Source: an uncultured Lachnospiraceae bacterium (GTDB lineage Bacteria; Bacillota; Clostridia; Lachnospirales; Lachnospiraceae). From it: DNA of 55,146 bases. The stretch lies in assembly GCA_946631165.1 (NCBI GenBank), contig CAMOZZ010000002.1:1-55146 (forward strand), in the 5' to 3' direction. This document shows positions 18,868 to 28,808 of this stretch, in pieces. Positions within the stretch are counted from its first letter, which is position 1. Each line of letters begins with the position of its first letter. Below the pieces are notes generated by a model. It was not told the DNA's origin. It searched no databases and saw only the letters and a list, made by a program, of their open reading frames with translations. Position numbers and translations under genes: made by a program.

Positions 18868-20304
18868 TTATCCTACCGTCCCGTCGTTTTCCTGCATGCC
18901 GTCGTCAAAGCCTTCGAGATCTCCGCCTTCGAGATCTTCGTCTTCAGTATCTCCGTCTTCAGTATCTTCGCCTTCGTCTTCCTCTTCTTCGAGATCTTCC
19001 TCCTCGAAAGCTTCTTCTTCAACGCCTTCTTCGAACTCTATATCATCGAAGTCTTCGCCTTCTTCAAAACCTTCTTCGTCTTCCACATCCATGTCGCCGG
19101 CATCATCCTCTTCGAAATATTCCTCGTCATATCTGGTGACAGGGGCGCCTTCCTTCAGATCTTCTTCGATCACGGCAACATAATCCGTACCGGCCAGGCC
19201 TTCCAGGATCTGGTATTCATCCAGCTCCTCATCATATTCGCCGAGCTTTACGGCTCTCTTTTCCAGCTTATCCTTATCATTGGCAGCCCAGACCAGGCTG
19301 TTCTCCGCGTCCACGAATTCTGAGGAAAGCCAGATGCCTTCCTTCTGATCGAGCTGACCCTCGTCAAGTTCGATATAGACATGCTGCCCCATCATGAGCC
19401 CTTCGGAGTCCTCCAGATTGACATAGAAAGGATATTTGCTGGTGGTGCTCATCTCATCGCTTTCTTCACCGTAGGAGTAATCATTGCCGCTGCTGCTCTT
19501 GTCCGGATTGTCCGTATCGATCTTGCCCATCGTTCCGGTCCAGGTCTGCATCTTGTCCACGCGGGAGCGGATGATCACGGTGGAGCCCTCCATGCCGGCC
19601 ATGGACATGCCGGACATCTCATTGATCACGCCCTTCACGCGGTAATTTCCGATCTCCATCAGGACGATGTATGCATTGGAGGAAGAGGTATCATATTCAT
19701 CGATATCATTCGAGTTCTCGTCGTTGATGCTCTGCACAAGGCCGTCGATCGGCGCGGTGACCTCCGCATTCCCGATCGTTTTCTCAAGCTGTTCCTGCTC
19801 CAGGGTCTTGGTCTGCAGATTGTACTCGTTTTCCTTATTATCCGCTTCCAGTTCCTGAATCTCGATGCTGTAGGAAAGCTGATCATCCTGCTTGGCTTTC
19901 GCCTTCTCTTTATTCAGCTGTTCGATCTGCTTCTTTGTAGCGTCGATGGTGTTTTTCAGTTTCTCCAGTTCCAGCTTGCCCTTATCGATCGCGAGCTGCA
20001 TTTCTTCCGTATCATAAGTGAACAGGACATCGCCTTTCTTGACGGTGTCTCCCACCTTTACTTTCAGCTCCTTGACTTTGCGGTCTTCCTGCTTGGTCAC
20101 TTCCTTGGTCGCCTGGGCGACTACGACGCCCGAATAGCGGTCCTGTACGCCCATATCAAGTCCCGCGAGCATCGAAACGGACTGTACTGCGACCGTTCCC
20201 TCATCCTTTGCCGCGTCATCGCTCCCGAGCAGAGAGCAGCCCGTCAGCGCCAGCGATGCGGACATGATCAATGTCATGACTGGGATTAAATATTTTCTCA
20301 TCAT
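18868..20304 (-). CDS. Second HlyD/MacA-type adaptor lipoprotein with long acidic C-terminal tail
   Basis: Lipobox LALTGCSLL; VKVGDTVKKGDVLFTYDTEE; coiled-coil hairpin; C-terminal roughly 95 aa almost all D/E/G. Confidence 0.88.
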   Translation of the reverse strand: MMRKYLIPVMTLIMSASLALTGCSLLGSDDAAKDEGTVAVQSVSMLAGLDMGVQDRYSGVVVAQATKEVTKQEDRKVKELKVKVGDTVKKGDVLFTYDTEEMQLAIDKGKLELEKLKNTIDATKKQIEQLNKEKAKAKQDDQLSYSIEIQELEADNKENEYNLQTKTLEQEQLEKTIGNAEVTAPIDGLVQSINDENSNDIDEYDTSSSNAYIVLMEIGNYRVKGVINEMSGMSMAGMEGSTVIIRSRVDKMQTWTGTMGKIDTDNPDKSSSGNDYSYGEESDEMSTTSKYPFYVNLEDSEGLMMGQHVYIELDEGQLDQKEGIWLSSEFVDAENSLVWAANDKDKLEKRAVKLGEYDEELDEYQILEGLAGTDYVAVIEEDLKEGAPVTRYDEEYFEEDDAGDMDVEDEEGFEEGEDFDDIEFEEGVEEEAFEEEDLEEEEDEGEDTEDGDTEDEDLEGGDLEGFDDGMQENDGTVG

Positions 20305-20534
20305 CAGATTCCTTCCAAAACGATTGGTAAGGCGGACATTCCCCTGCCGCCTGCTGCATGTCCGGCGATCCCGCCGTAAAACATGACTGTTCTGCAGTAA
20401 AGCAGACATTCGCATCCCGCTTCACTGCATGCTCATGAACCCCGGCCGCCTTCGGCAGCTTCTCAGGTTCATCATAGCATACATGTATTATGCTGACAGA
20501 AATTATTCCTTAATGTTTTTTTAAGTCTGCATTC

Positions 20535-21785
20535 CTACAGGTCTGCTCTGCCGTACAGATACACTTTCTGCTCGTCCGTCAGCGTATCAATACGCTTCCC
20601 GAGTGATGCAAGCTTGGTCCTGGCGACCGCTTTGTCCAGTTCCGGCGGCACCGGCAGGATCATCTGCTTTATCTTTCCGGCATTCTTTGCAAGATATTCG
20701 GCGGAAAGCGCCTGGATCGCAAAGCTCATATCCATGATCTCGGCGGGATGACCGTCTCCGCAGGCAAGATTCACGAGTCTGCCTTCCCCAAGCACGAACA
20801 GCCATCTGCCGTCTTCCTGCTGATATCCCATAATATTGTTCCTGGCAGGTTCGGCTTTGACCGAATGGTTCCTCAGCCATGCAACATCCACTTCCACATC
20901 AAAATGTCCGGCGTTCGTGAGAATGGCGCCGTCCTTCATGCGGGCAAAGGCCTCCGGTCCGATGACGTCCCTGCAGCCGGTAACGGTAATGAAGAAATCA
21001 CCGTAAGCAGCCGCTTCCTTCATCGGCATGACATCAAAGCCATCCATCACGGCCTCGATTGCCTTGACCGGATCCACCTCGGTAACAATGACCTGCGCAC
21101 CAAGGCCTTTCGCACGCATGGCTGTTCCCTTGCCGCACCAGCCGTATCCGGCAACGACGACTGTCTTGCCGGCAACGATCAGGTTTGTCGTACGGTTAAT
21201 GCCGTCCCAGACGGACTGTCCCGTACCGTAGCGGTTGTCGAACAGATGCTTGCAGTCCGCATCGTTTACCGTGATCATCGGAAATTTCAGTTCGCCGGCA
21301 GCGTCCATGGCTTTCAGACGCAGGATGCCGGTCGTGGTCTCTTCACAGCCGCCGATAATAGCCGGGAGAAGTTCGGGATGCTCATAGTGCAGCGCGTGAA
21401 CCAGGTCTCCGCCGTCATCGATGATGATATTCGGTCCCGCGAGGAGCACCTTTTCCACATGGCGGTTGTATTCTTCGGCAGACACGCCGTATTTCGCAAA
21501 GACCGTGATGCCGTCCCGGACAAGGGCTGCGGCCACATCATCCTGTGTGGAAAGGGGGTTGGAGCCCGTCACATACATTTCGGCGCCGCCGGCTGCAAGC
21601 ACTTCGCACAGATAGGCTGTCTTTGCTTCCAGATGGATGGACAGCGCGATCTTAAGGCCTGCGAACGGCTTTTCTTCCCTGAATCTGGTTTCAAGCGCAG
21701 AAAGGATGGGCATATTTCTTCTCACCCAGGAAAGTTTCCTGTGTCCCGATTCCGCAAGATTTATATCTTTAATTTCCGATTTCAT
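20535..21785 (-). CDS. ahcY: Adenosylhomocysteinase
   Basis: VTGSNPLSTQDDVAAALV, VVAGYGWCGKGTAMRAKGLGA, TNAGHFDVEVDVAWL. Confidence 0.95.
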   Translation of the reverse strand: MKSEIKDINLAESGHRKLSWVRRNMPILSALETRFREEKPFAGLKIALSIHLEAKTAYLCEVLAAGGAEMYVTGSNPLSTQDDVAAALVRDGITVFAKYGVSAEEYNRHVEKVLLAGPNIIIDDGGDLVHALHYEHPELLPAIIGGCEETTTGILRLKAMDAAGELKFPMITVNDADCKHLFDNRYGTGQSVWDGINRTTNLIVAGKTVVVAGYGWCGKGTAMRAKGLGAQVIVTEVDPVKAIEAVMDGFDVMPMKEAAAYGDFFITVTGCRDVIGPEAFARMKDGAILTNAGHFDVEVDVAWLRNHSVKAEPARNNIMGYQQEDGRWLFVLGEGRLVNLACGDGHPAEIMDMSFAIQALSAEYLAKNAGKIKQMILPVPPELDKAVARTKLASLGKRIDTLTDEQKVYLYGRADL

Positions 21786-22157
21786 AATGATCCTTTCCGA
21801 AAAGCAAATACGCAAAAACGGAGGCCGGTATTTCAGGGCCTTCTGATCCTCGTATCATAATAACAGTCAATCCGTCTGTTTTCAAGTGCCGCGTGTCCGT
21901 TCACAGTATTTTCAGAATTATCCGATTGTTCTTCTTTATTTGTAAAACGTTCTTCGAATACTGTATCCAATACTTTCTCTATATTTATAATTCAAATATG
22001 CCCAATCATATCTTATATATCGTTCCTTATAAATAACTATTGAATATCTATGATTTTTATATTATAATCCAATTTAACTGGCGAAGAATCGTCGGGCGCC
22101 AGTTTATTCATATACTGTTTATGTATTTTTCATATTTTCACCAAAGGAGAAGGAACC

Positions 22158-23045
22158 ATGACATTAAAACAGCTGGAGTATTTTCTGGCAATTGCAGAGG
22201 CAGGTCATATAACTGCCGCCGCCAAGAACCTGAACATTTCTCAGCCGCCTCTTTCCCTGCAGCTGAAAGCTCTTGAAGATGAGCTCGGGGTTCAGCTGTT
22301 CGAAAGAGACAAACGCAATCTTACCATCACACACGAAGGCCTGATCTTAAAGGAACGCGCGCTTGAGATTCTTGACATGGTAAACAACACTGTCCGCGAG
22401 CTTCAGAATATGGGGACTGATTCTTCCGGCAGCATCCGCATCGGTACGATCGCATCCGCATGCACCCATGTGCTTCCCGAGCATTTTATGGCTTTCCGGA
22501 AAAAATATCCGAACGTGGATTTCCATATCTTTGAAGGCAATTCCACTGCGATCATCGATATGCTGATGAACAACCAGGTTGACATCGGCATCATCAGAGA
22601 GCCTTTCAACACCGGCGTTTTCAACAGCGTGCCGTTAAAAGACAAGGATCTCAACGACGACGCTTCGGATTCCTTCGTTGCCGTTGGCCTGCCCTCTTTC
22701 TTTGAGAACAATGATAAGAACGAACTGCAGCTGGCGGATCTTAAGGGCAAGCCCCTGATCATCCACAGAAGGTTCAACGACATCATTGTCAACAGCTGCA
22801 GGCAGAAAGGCTTCTCTCCCGACATCATCTGCCAGACCGGCGAGCTTGCTTCCTCCCTCAGCTGGGCTGAAGCCGGCATCGGTATCGCCATCGTTGCGAA
22901 CAACGCCACCGTGCAGTCAAGAGCAGACCGTCTGGAGATCAAAAAAATCACCAATCCCACGATCGCCTCTCAGGCATACCTGGTATGGGACAAGAATCAG
23001 AATATTTCCCACCTGGCGAAACAGTTCATTGAACTGTTCGCCTGA
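22158..23045 (+). CDS. LysR-family transcriptional regulator
   Basis: MTLKQLEYFLAIAEAGHITAAAKNLNISQPPLSLQLKALEDELGVQLFERDKRNLTIT. Confidence 0.95.
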   Translation: MTLKQLEYFLAIAEAGHITAAAKNLNISQPPLSLQLKALEDELGVQLFERDKRNLTITHEGLILKERALEILDMVNNTVRELQNMGTDSSGSIRIGTIASACTHVLPEHFMAFRKKYPNVDFHIFEGNSTAIIDMLMNNQVDIGIIREPFNTGVFNSVPLKDKDLNDDASDSFVAVGLPSFFENNDKNELQLADLKGKPLIIHRRFNDIIVNSCRQKGFSPDIICQTGELASSLSWAEAGIGIAIVANNATVQSRADRLEIKKITNPTIASQAYLVWDKNQNISHLAKQFIELFA

Positions 23046-23060
23046 AGATCCGAACAAAAA

Positions 23061-23104
23061 ACAGGAACTGCTGCGGTGTTGTTTCCGCAGCAGTTCCTGT
23101 TTTG
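23061..23104. terminator. Bidirectional terminator between convergent lysR-type gene and spoVG
   Basis: ACAGGAACTGCTGCGG-TGTTGTTT-CCGCAGCAGTTCCTGT, perfect 16-bp stem, flanked by A and T tracts. Confidence 0.9.
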
Positions 23105-23106
23105 TT

Positions 23107-23397
23107 TTATTCTGCCGGATGCACGGCCTGTGATCTTCTCTCACGGTTCATCCTGCGGTATTCATGCAGGACCAGATCGTCAAGCTTTTTCCGTGCGGCG
23201 CGCGTTGTCGGATGCACCACATCCCTGAACACGCCGTCGTTCCCGAGCCTGCTTGGCATGGCAACGAACAGGCCGTTCCTGCCTTCGATCACTTTCAGAT
23301 CATGGATCACAATTCCGTCTTCCAGCATCAGTTCCGCTGTTGCAAGGACCCTGCTGGCAGGGTCCTTCATAAGCTTCACGTTTACTTCAGTTATCAT
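23107..23397 (-). CDS. spoVG: Septation/sporulation regulator SpoVG
   Basis: MITEVNVKLMKDPASRVLATAELMLEDGIVIHDLKVIEGRNGLFVAMPSR. Confidence 0.95.
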   Translation of the reverse strand: MITEVNVKLMKDPASRVLATAELMLEDGIVIHDLKVIEGRNGLFVAMPSRLGNDGVFRDVVHPTTRAARKKLDDLVLHEYRRMNRERRSQAVHPAE

Positions 23398-23484
23398 CCG
23401 ATCCCTCCGGGAATGACCGCCGGAGGATTAAGGCCGCGGCAGCATCTGCCGCTGTCCCCTGTACCGGATCAGCATGATACGGTG

Positions 23485-24585
23485 TTATTCCGTAATGATG
23501 AGCGGCTTCTCAGGCGTTCCCTTATGCACTGCGCCGGCGGGAATGGTGACGCCCGCTTCCACGATGCAGTATTCCAGGACGGCGCCGTCGGAAATATAGC
23601 TGTCCTTGAAAATCAGCGAATTTTTGATCACGGTGCCGTTGCCGACGAAGACCTTCCTGAACAGGATGGAATCCGTCACCTGGCCGTTCATGATCACGCC
23701 GTTGGCGATCAGGCTTCCCTTGACATCCGCGCCGGTATTATACTTCGCGGGCGCATAGTCATCCACCTTCGTCTGGATCGAAGGATATTCATGGAAGAAA
23801 TGTCTTCTTACGTCATCCTTCAGGAAATCCATATTGGCGTCGTAATAAGCCTTTACCGTTGAAATGTTGGTCCAGTACGAATCCAGCCGGTAGGCCATAA
23901 TATTCATAACATTTTTCTGACGCATGATGACGTCGCGGACAAGATCCGTCCACTCCATCTCACGGCACTGCTCCATCAGGGAGATGAGCAGTCTGCGTCT
24001 GATCACATAGATACCTGTGGAAACCGTTCTGAACGGGGACGCCACCGGTTTCTCTTCCCACTCGAGGATCCTTCCCTTTTCATCTGTCTGCAGGACGCCG
24101 AAACGGCTTACATCCGCGTCTTCGGGGAAATCCTTGCAGACGACGGTGATGTCCGCGTCATTGTCGGAATGGAAATCGATCACATCATTGTAATCCAGCT
24201 TATAGATGCCGTCGCCGGGCGCGATCACCACATAGGGTTCATGTCTCTTGTAAAGGAAATTGAGGTTCTGGGAAATGGCGTCCGCTGTTCCGCGGTACCA
24301 GTCATTGTTTTCGGGGGTGATAGTAGGGTTCAGAAGATAAAGGCCTCCCTGTTTTCTTCCGAAATCCCACCATTTCGAGGAGCTTAAATGCTCGTCCAGC
24401 GATCTGGAGCTGTACTGTGTGATGACAGCTACCGTTCCGATGCCGGAATTGCTCATGTTGCTGAGTGTAAAGTCAACGGCCCTGAAGCTTCCCGCCATGG
24501 GCATGGCCGCGATCGCGCGTCTGCTGGAAAGCTCGCGCATACGTCTGTTGTTTCCTCCCGCAAGGATCATACCCAATGCTTTCAT
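23485..24585 (-). CDS. glgD: Glucose-1-phosphate adenylyltransferase subunit GlgD
   Basis: [49 protein letters not shown]; left-handed beta-helix C-terminus; paired with glgC. Confidence 0.93.
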   Translation of the reverse strand: MKALGMILAGGNNRRMRELSSRRAIAAMPMAGSFRAVDFTLSNMSNSGIGTVAVITQYSSRSLDEHLSSSKWWDFGRKQGGLYLLNPTITPENNDWYRGTADAISQNLNFLYKRHEPYVVIAPGDGIYKLDYNDVIDFHSDNDADITVVCKDFPEDADVSRFGVLQTDEKGRILEWEEKPVASPFRTVSTGIYVIRRRLLISLMEQCREMEWTDLVRDVIMRQKNVMNIMAYRLDSYWTNISTVKAYYDANMDFLKDDVRRHFFHEYPSIQTKVDDYAPAKYNTGADVKGSLIANGVIMNGQVTDSILFRKVFVGNGTVIKNSLIFKDSYISDGAVLEYCIVEAGVTIPAGAVHKGTPEKPLIITE

Positions 24586-25856
24586 GCTTTCTCACCTGCC
24601 TTTACGATAAATCCGCCGTCCTCAAGACGTCCGCCCGGATAGTCCGATGCCTCTGTCGCGCCTACGATCGCCGTGTTGAGACCTACGCTGACGCCCGCGG
24701 GGATCACGGAATCCGCCGCTACCGTTACAAGTTCGGCGCAGTAGACCCTCTTGTCCAGTTTGCTTTCGGCAAACTTTCCTTCTCCGAGTACGGAGCCGTC
24801 GCCGATCACGGCATTTTCCGCGATGATGGCTTTTCTGATCTTCACGTTCCTGCCGATCTGTGCACCGGCCATTACGATACTGTCTTCGATTACACTGCCT
24901 TCCCCGACGATGACATTCGATCCGAGCACGGAATGCTTAACGGTTCCGTAGATCTCGGAGCCGCCGCCGATGATGCACTTCTCCACGCTTGAGCTGGGAG
25001 CCATATACTCAGGCAGCATGCTGTCTGTCTCGGTGTAGATCTTCCAGTACTCTTCGTACAGATTGAAATCCGGAACAAGCTCCACCAGTTCCATATTGGC
25101 TTCCCAGTAGGAAGAAAGGGTGCCGACATCCTTCCAGTAGCCTGTGAACTCATAGGTATAGAGCTTCTTCTGCTGATCGAAGCAGTAAGGAATGATATGC
25201 TTTCCGAAATCGCACTCGGGAACATCCTTCAGTGTGATCAGCGCTTCCTTCAGCACCGGCCAGTCGAAGATATAGATGCCCATGGAGGCGAGGTTGGACT
25301 TCGGCTCCTTCGGCTTCTCCTGGAAGGCCGTGATCCGGCGGTTCTCATCCGTCACGACGATGCCGAATCTGCTGGCTTCTTCCCAGGGTACCGGCATGGA
25401 GGCGATGGAAACATCCGCACCTTTTTTCTTGTGCTCGGAGAGCATCTCTTCATAATCCATCTTGTAAATGTGGTCACCCGAAAGGATGAGCACGTAATCC
25501 GGATTATATCTCTCCATAAACTCCAGGTTCTGATAAATGGCATTGGCTGTACCGGTATACCATTCGGTATCGCCGGTCTTCTCATACGGCGGCAGTACGC
25601 TCACGCCGCCCACACGTCTGTCAAGATCCCACGGGATACCGATGCCGATATGTTTGTTCAGCTGCAGCGGTCTGTACTGGGTCAGAACGCCGACCGTATC
25701 CACGCCGGAATTAACACAGTTGCTCAAGGGAAAGTCAATGATCCTGTATTTCCCTCCGAAAGACACAGCAGGCTTTGCCACTTCACTGGTAAGCACGCCC
25801 AGTCTGCTGCCCTGTCCGCCAGCAAGAAGCATGGCGATCATTTTTTTCTTAATCAC
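24582..25856 (-). CDS. glgC: Glucose-1-phosphate adenylyltransferase GlgC
   Basis: [49 protein letters not shown] start at 25856 preceded by GAGGGG. Confidence 0.95.
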   Translation of the reverse strand: MIKKKMIAMLLAGGQGSRLGVLTSEVAKPAVSFGGKYRIIDFPLSNCVNSGVDTVGVLTQYRPLQLNKHIGIGIPWDLDRRVGGVSVLPPYEKTGDTEWYTGTANAIYQNLEFMERYNPDYVLILSGDHIYKMDYEEMLSEHKKKGADVSIASMPVPWEEASRFGIVVTDENRRITAFQEKPKEPKSNLASMGIYIFDWPVLKEALITLKDVPECDFGKHIIPYCFDQQKKLYTYEFTGYWKDVGTLSSYWEANMELVELVPDFNLYEEYWKIYTETDSMLPEYMAPSSSVEKCIIGGGSEIYGTVKHSVLGSNVIVGEGSVIEDSIVMAGAQIGRNVKIRKAIIAENAVIGDGSVLGEGKFAESKLDKRVYCAELVTVAADSVIPAGVSVGLNTAIVGATEASDYPGGRLEDGGFIVKAGEKA

Positions 25857-26022
25857 GCAATCACCCCTCTTTTTCCTTAACAGCTTTATGCTGTGACTGT
25901 TATGATTATAGCATAATAAATTCACAAAGGGAAGAAAAATCTGACATTCTATTGAAGATTATGCCAAATTGACGTATACTCTTAAAAACCCATGATTTTT
26001 TATGGTTTTCAAGGAGGCAGAT

Positions 26023-27069
26023 TTGAAATTCATACATACCGCCGACATACATCTTGGCGCTTCTCCCGACAGAGATCTTCCGTGGGGTGAATCGCGCAGG
26101 CTTGCCGTTTATAAGACCTTTGAAGGCATCATAAACACCGCGCGGGATGAAAAGACCGACCTTCTTCTGATAGCAGGGGACCTGTTTCACAGGCCGCCCA
26201 TGATCCGCGAGGTGAGAGAGCTCTCCTCGCTGTTCTCGCGCATTCCCGACACGCAGATTGTCCTGATCGCGGGCAACCATGACCATCTTTATCCGGGCTG
26301 TGCCATGCTCTCCGTCCCGCTCGGCGCAAATGTGCATCTTCTCGATTCACAGGCGCTCTCAAGTGTCACGTTCCCGGCGCTTCATACGGTGGTGCACGGC
26401 TTCAGTTACCATCAGTCCGCGCACCCGGCCCCTTTTCCGGAATCCGTGACCGCGCCGGAAGACGGCATGCATCACATCCTGATGATCCACGGCGGAGACG
26501 AACAGCATCTTCCGCTCTCCTTCGATTCCCTGGCCGCCTCCGGCTTCGATTATATTGCGCTCGGGCACATCCATCAGCCGCGGCTCTTTGCGCGCTGCGC
26601 CATGGCATACTGCGGCTCTCCGGAACCGATGGACCGCACCGATACCGGCAGACGGGGCTATATAAAAGGAAGCATCGGCGCTTCCGGCACCGATTTCCGC
26701 TTCATTCCGTCCGCATCCGGCGAATACCGCCAGGTCACGATCACCGTAAATCCCGGAAGCACTTCCGCCCAGATCACCGATACGCTCCGCGAAAAGCTCG
26801 ATCATAACAGGCGGTTCTTCTACCGGATCATTCTTGCCGGCGAACGCGCGCCGGACATCCGCTTCGACCCGGAGATTATCTCCATGGCCGGACAGATCAC
26901 AGACATCACAGACAATACCGTTCCTTCCTTCGATATCGACAGGCTCCTGGGGGAGCATTCCCACGATCTGATCTCCCATTATATAGAGAGACTCTCCGGC
27001 GGGACGGAAATCGAAAGAAAAGCGCTTTCCTACGGGCTTGCCGCGCTGCTCGATCCCGATAATCAGTGA
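26023..27069 (+). CDS. SbcD/YhaO-type DNA repair exonuclease (metallophosphoesterase)
   Basis: FIHTADIHLGASPD, LLIAGDLFHRPP, IAGNHDHL, GHIHQP; TTG start after AAGGAGG. Confidence 0.9.
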   Translation: MKFIHTADIHLGASPDRDLPWGESRRLAVYKTFEGIINTARDEKTDLLLIAGDLFHRPPMIREVRELSSLFSRIPDTQIVLIAGNHDHLYPGCAMLSVPLGANVHLLDSQALSSVTFPALHTVVHGFSYHQSAHPAPFPESVTAPEDGMHHILMIHGGDEQHLPLSFDSLAASGFDYIALGHIHQPRLFARCAMAYCGSPEPMDRTDTGRRGYIKGSIGASGTDFRFIPSASGEYRQVTITVNPGSTSAQITDTLREKLDHNRRFFYRIILAGERAPDIRFDPEIISMAGQITDITDNTVPSFDIDRLLGEHSHDLISHYIERLSGGTEIERKALSYGLAALLDPDNQ

Positions 27070-27078
27070 GGTGATCCG

Positions 27079-28713
27079 ATGAAGATAAACCGAATCCATA
27101 TCAACAGTTTCGGAAAGCTGCGGAACCGGACGTTTGCATTCTCAGACGGAATCCACGTGATCCAGGGCCCGAATGAAAGCGGGAAATCCACGCTTCACGC
27201 TTTTCTGGAGGCAATGTATTTCGGTCTGGAACGCGGGCGCGGGCGGGCCGCGAAAAATGACAACTACACCAGATACTATCCGGAAGAAGGCGGCAGCACT
27301 TACGGCGGCGTCATGGAATTCACCCAGGACGAGACCATGTACTCCGTATACCGGAATTTCACGAGAGATCCATCCGGCCTTACCCTGATGGATGAGACGC
27401 ACGGAAAGCAGCTGTCTCCGGATCCCGAGGAATACCGGCAGATCCTGGGCGGCCTGACACTGCCGCTCTACCGCAATACCGTTTCCTTAAAACAGCTGCA
27501 GGCAAAGACATCCGACGAGCTCCCGGGGCTCTTAAAGAACCATATCATCAATCTGAAGCAGGCCGGTTCGGCCTCCCTGGATCTTAAGAAATCAAAGGAA
27601 CGCCTGCTCCGTGAGAAAAAATCCCTGCTCCAGTCCATGCAGGCAGGCGCCGAAAAGGAAGCCGCTCTCCTGTCGCTTCAGATCAGAGAGGAGGAGACTG
27701 CCATATCCGCCCTTCCGGATCCCTCTGAACTGTCGCAGAAAAAAGAGGATGCTGCCCGTATTAACGAAGCGCTTGAACGCGACAGCAAAGCCCGCCAGGA
27801 ACTTCTGTCCGAAATACATGCCTGTGAAAACGAAGTGCAGGACCGTACGGAAGAAGCCGCCAGATATGCTTCCGGTTCCCGCATGATCGCCGGCGGCGGC
27901 ATCCTGCTGATCCTTGCTGCTGTTCTCATGTTTTTTGCTTCGCTGAAGATCCCTGCTGCACTCTGCGCCATTGCAGGCTTTCTTATGGCTGCAGCAGCCG
28001 CTCTGTATTCCGGGAAAGCAAAAGCGCTCCGCGCTGACGACGGCGGTACAGCAGGTCTGTCACAGCTGCGGGCAGAAGAGGAGGCCCTGACGACCGGCCT
28101 GCTGGGAAAGCAGCAGATGCTCAAGACCCTGGAGCATGAGAGCAGCGAGCTGGCCCGCGGCCTCTATAAACGGGAGGAATGTGAGGAAAGAAAAAGACAG
28201 GCCGAAGAAAAGCTGGAAGCGCTTTCTCCGGCGATAGAACGGAATCAGGCCCTGAAGGCAGAATGCGAAGCGATCGATCTTGCGATCGCGACGATCGACG
28301 AGCTGTCCGGCAATGTGTTTGATTCGTTCGGAAGATATCTGACCGACACCGCTTCCGATCTGATCCGGCAGATTACGGGCGGCAGATATACCAGACTGCT
28401 GATGGATGAGAACATGGAGCTGTCGCTGGAGCATGAGCACCAGCCGGTCTCCATCTCCACCGTTAGCGTCAGTACCATCGACCAGGTGTATCTGGCGCTG
28501 CGCATCGCCTGCATAGAATTCTTCTGGCCGGAGGAATCGATGCCGCTGCTGCTCGATGAGAGCTTTGCCATGTATGATACGGCGCGCATCACCGAAACGC
28601 TTTCCTGGCTTGCCGAATCCTATCCCGGACAGATCTTCCTCTTTACTGCGCAGAGCCGGGAGGAAGAGATCCTGGATTCCTGCAGGATCAGACATCAGAC
28701 GATCCGTCTGTAA
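27079..28713 (+). CDS. SbcC/YhaN-type AAA ATPase
   Basis: MKINRIHINSFGKLRNRTFAFSDGIHVIQGPNESGKSTLHAFLEAMYFG; C-terminal LLLDESFAMYD; coupled to the SbcD-like gene. Confidence 0.9.
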   Translation: MKINRIHINSFGKLRNRTFAFSDGIHVIQGPNESGKSTLHAFLEAMYFGLERGRGRAAKNDNYTRYYPEEGGSTYGGVMEFTQDETMYSVYRNFTRDPSGLTLMDETHGKQLSPDPEEYRQILGGLTLPLYRNTVSLKQLQAKTSDELPGLLKNHIINLKQAGSASLDLKKSKERLLREKKSLLQSMQAGAEKEAALLSLQIREEETAISALPDPSELSQKKEDAARINEALERDSKARQELLSEIHACENEVQDRTEEAARYASGSRMIAGGGILLILAAVLMFFASLKIPAALCAIAGFLMAAAAALYSGKAKALRADDGGTAGLSQLRAEEEALTTGLLGKQQMLKTLEHESSELARGLYKREECEERKRQAEEKLEALSPAIERNQALKAECEAIDLAIATIDELSGNVFDSFGRYLTDTASDLIRQITGGRYTRLLMDENMELSLEHEHQPVSISTVSVSTIDQVYLALRIACIEFFWPEESMPLLLDESFAMYDTARITETLSWLAESYPGQIFLFTAQSREEEILDSCRIRHQTIRL

Positions 28714-28808
28714 CAGACAGGATCGCTCCCGATGATCCCGCCGCGGCGCACGCGGTGCAAAGCACCTTCCGCTGCGCGCGGCTGCGATCCGCCCGGGTGT
28801 ATATCTTC

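Noticed and set aside
21786-21900. Possible SAH/SAM riboswitch upstream of ahcY
   Set aside because: The region is short and I could not find the conserved core of an SAH or SAM riboswitch by eye.
28735-28800. GC-rich palindrome (CCGCGG...GGTGC-AAA-GCACC...GCGCGG) as a possible mobile repeat
   Set aside because: Lies between the convergent SbcC-like and GH18 genes and is adequately explained as a shared transcription terminator.
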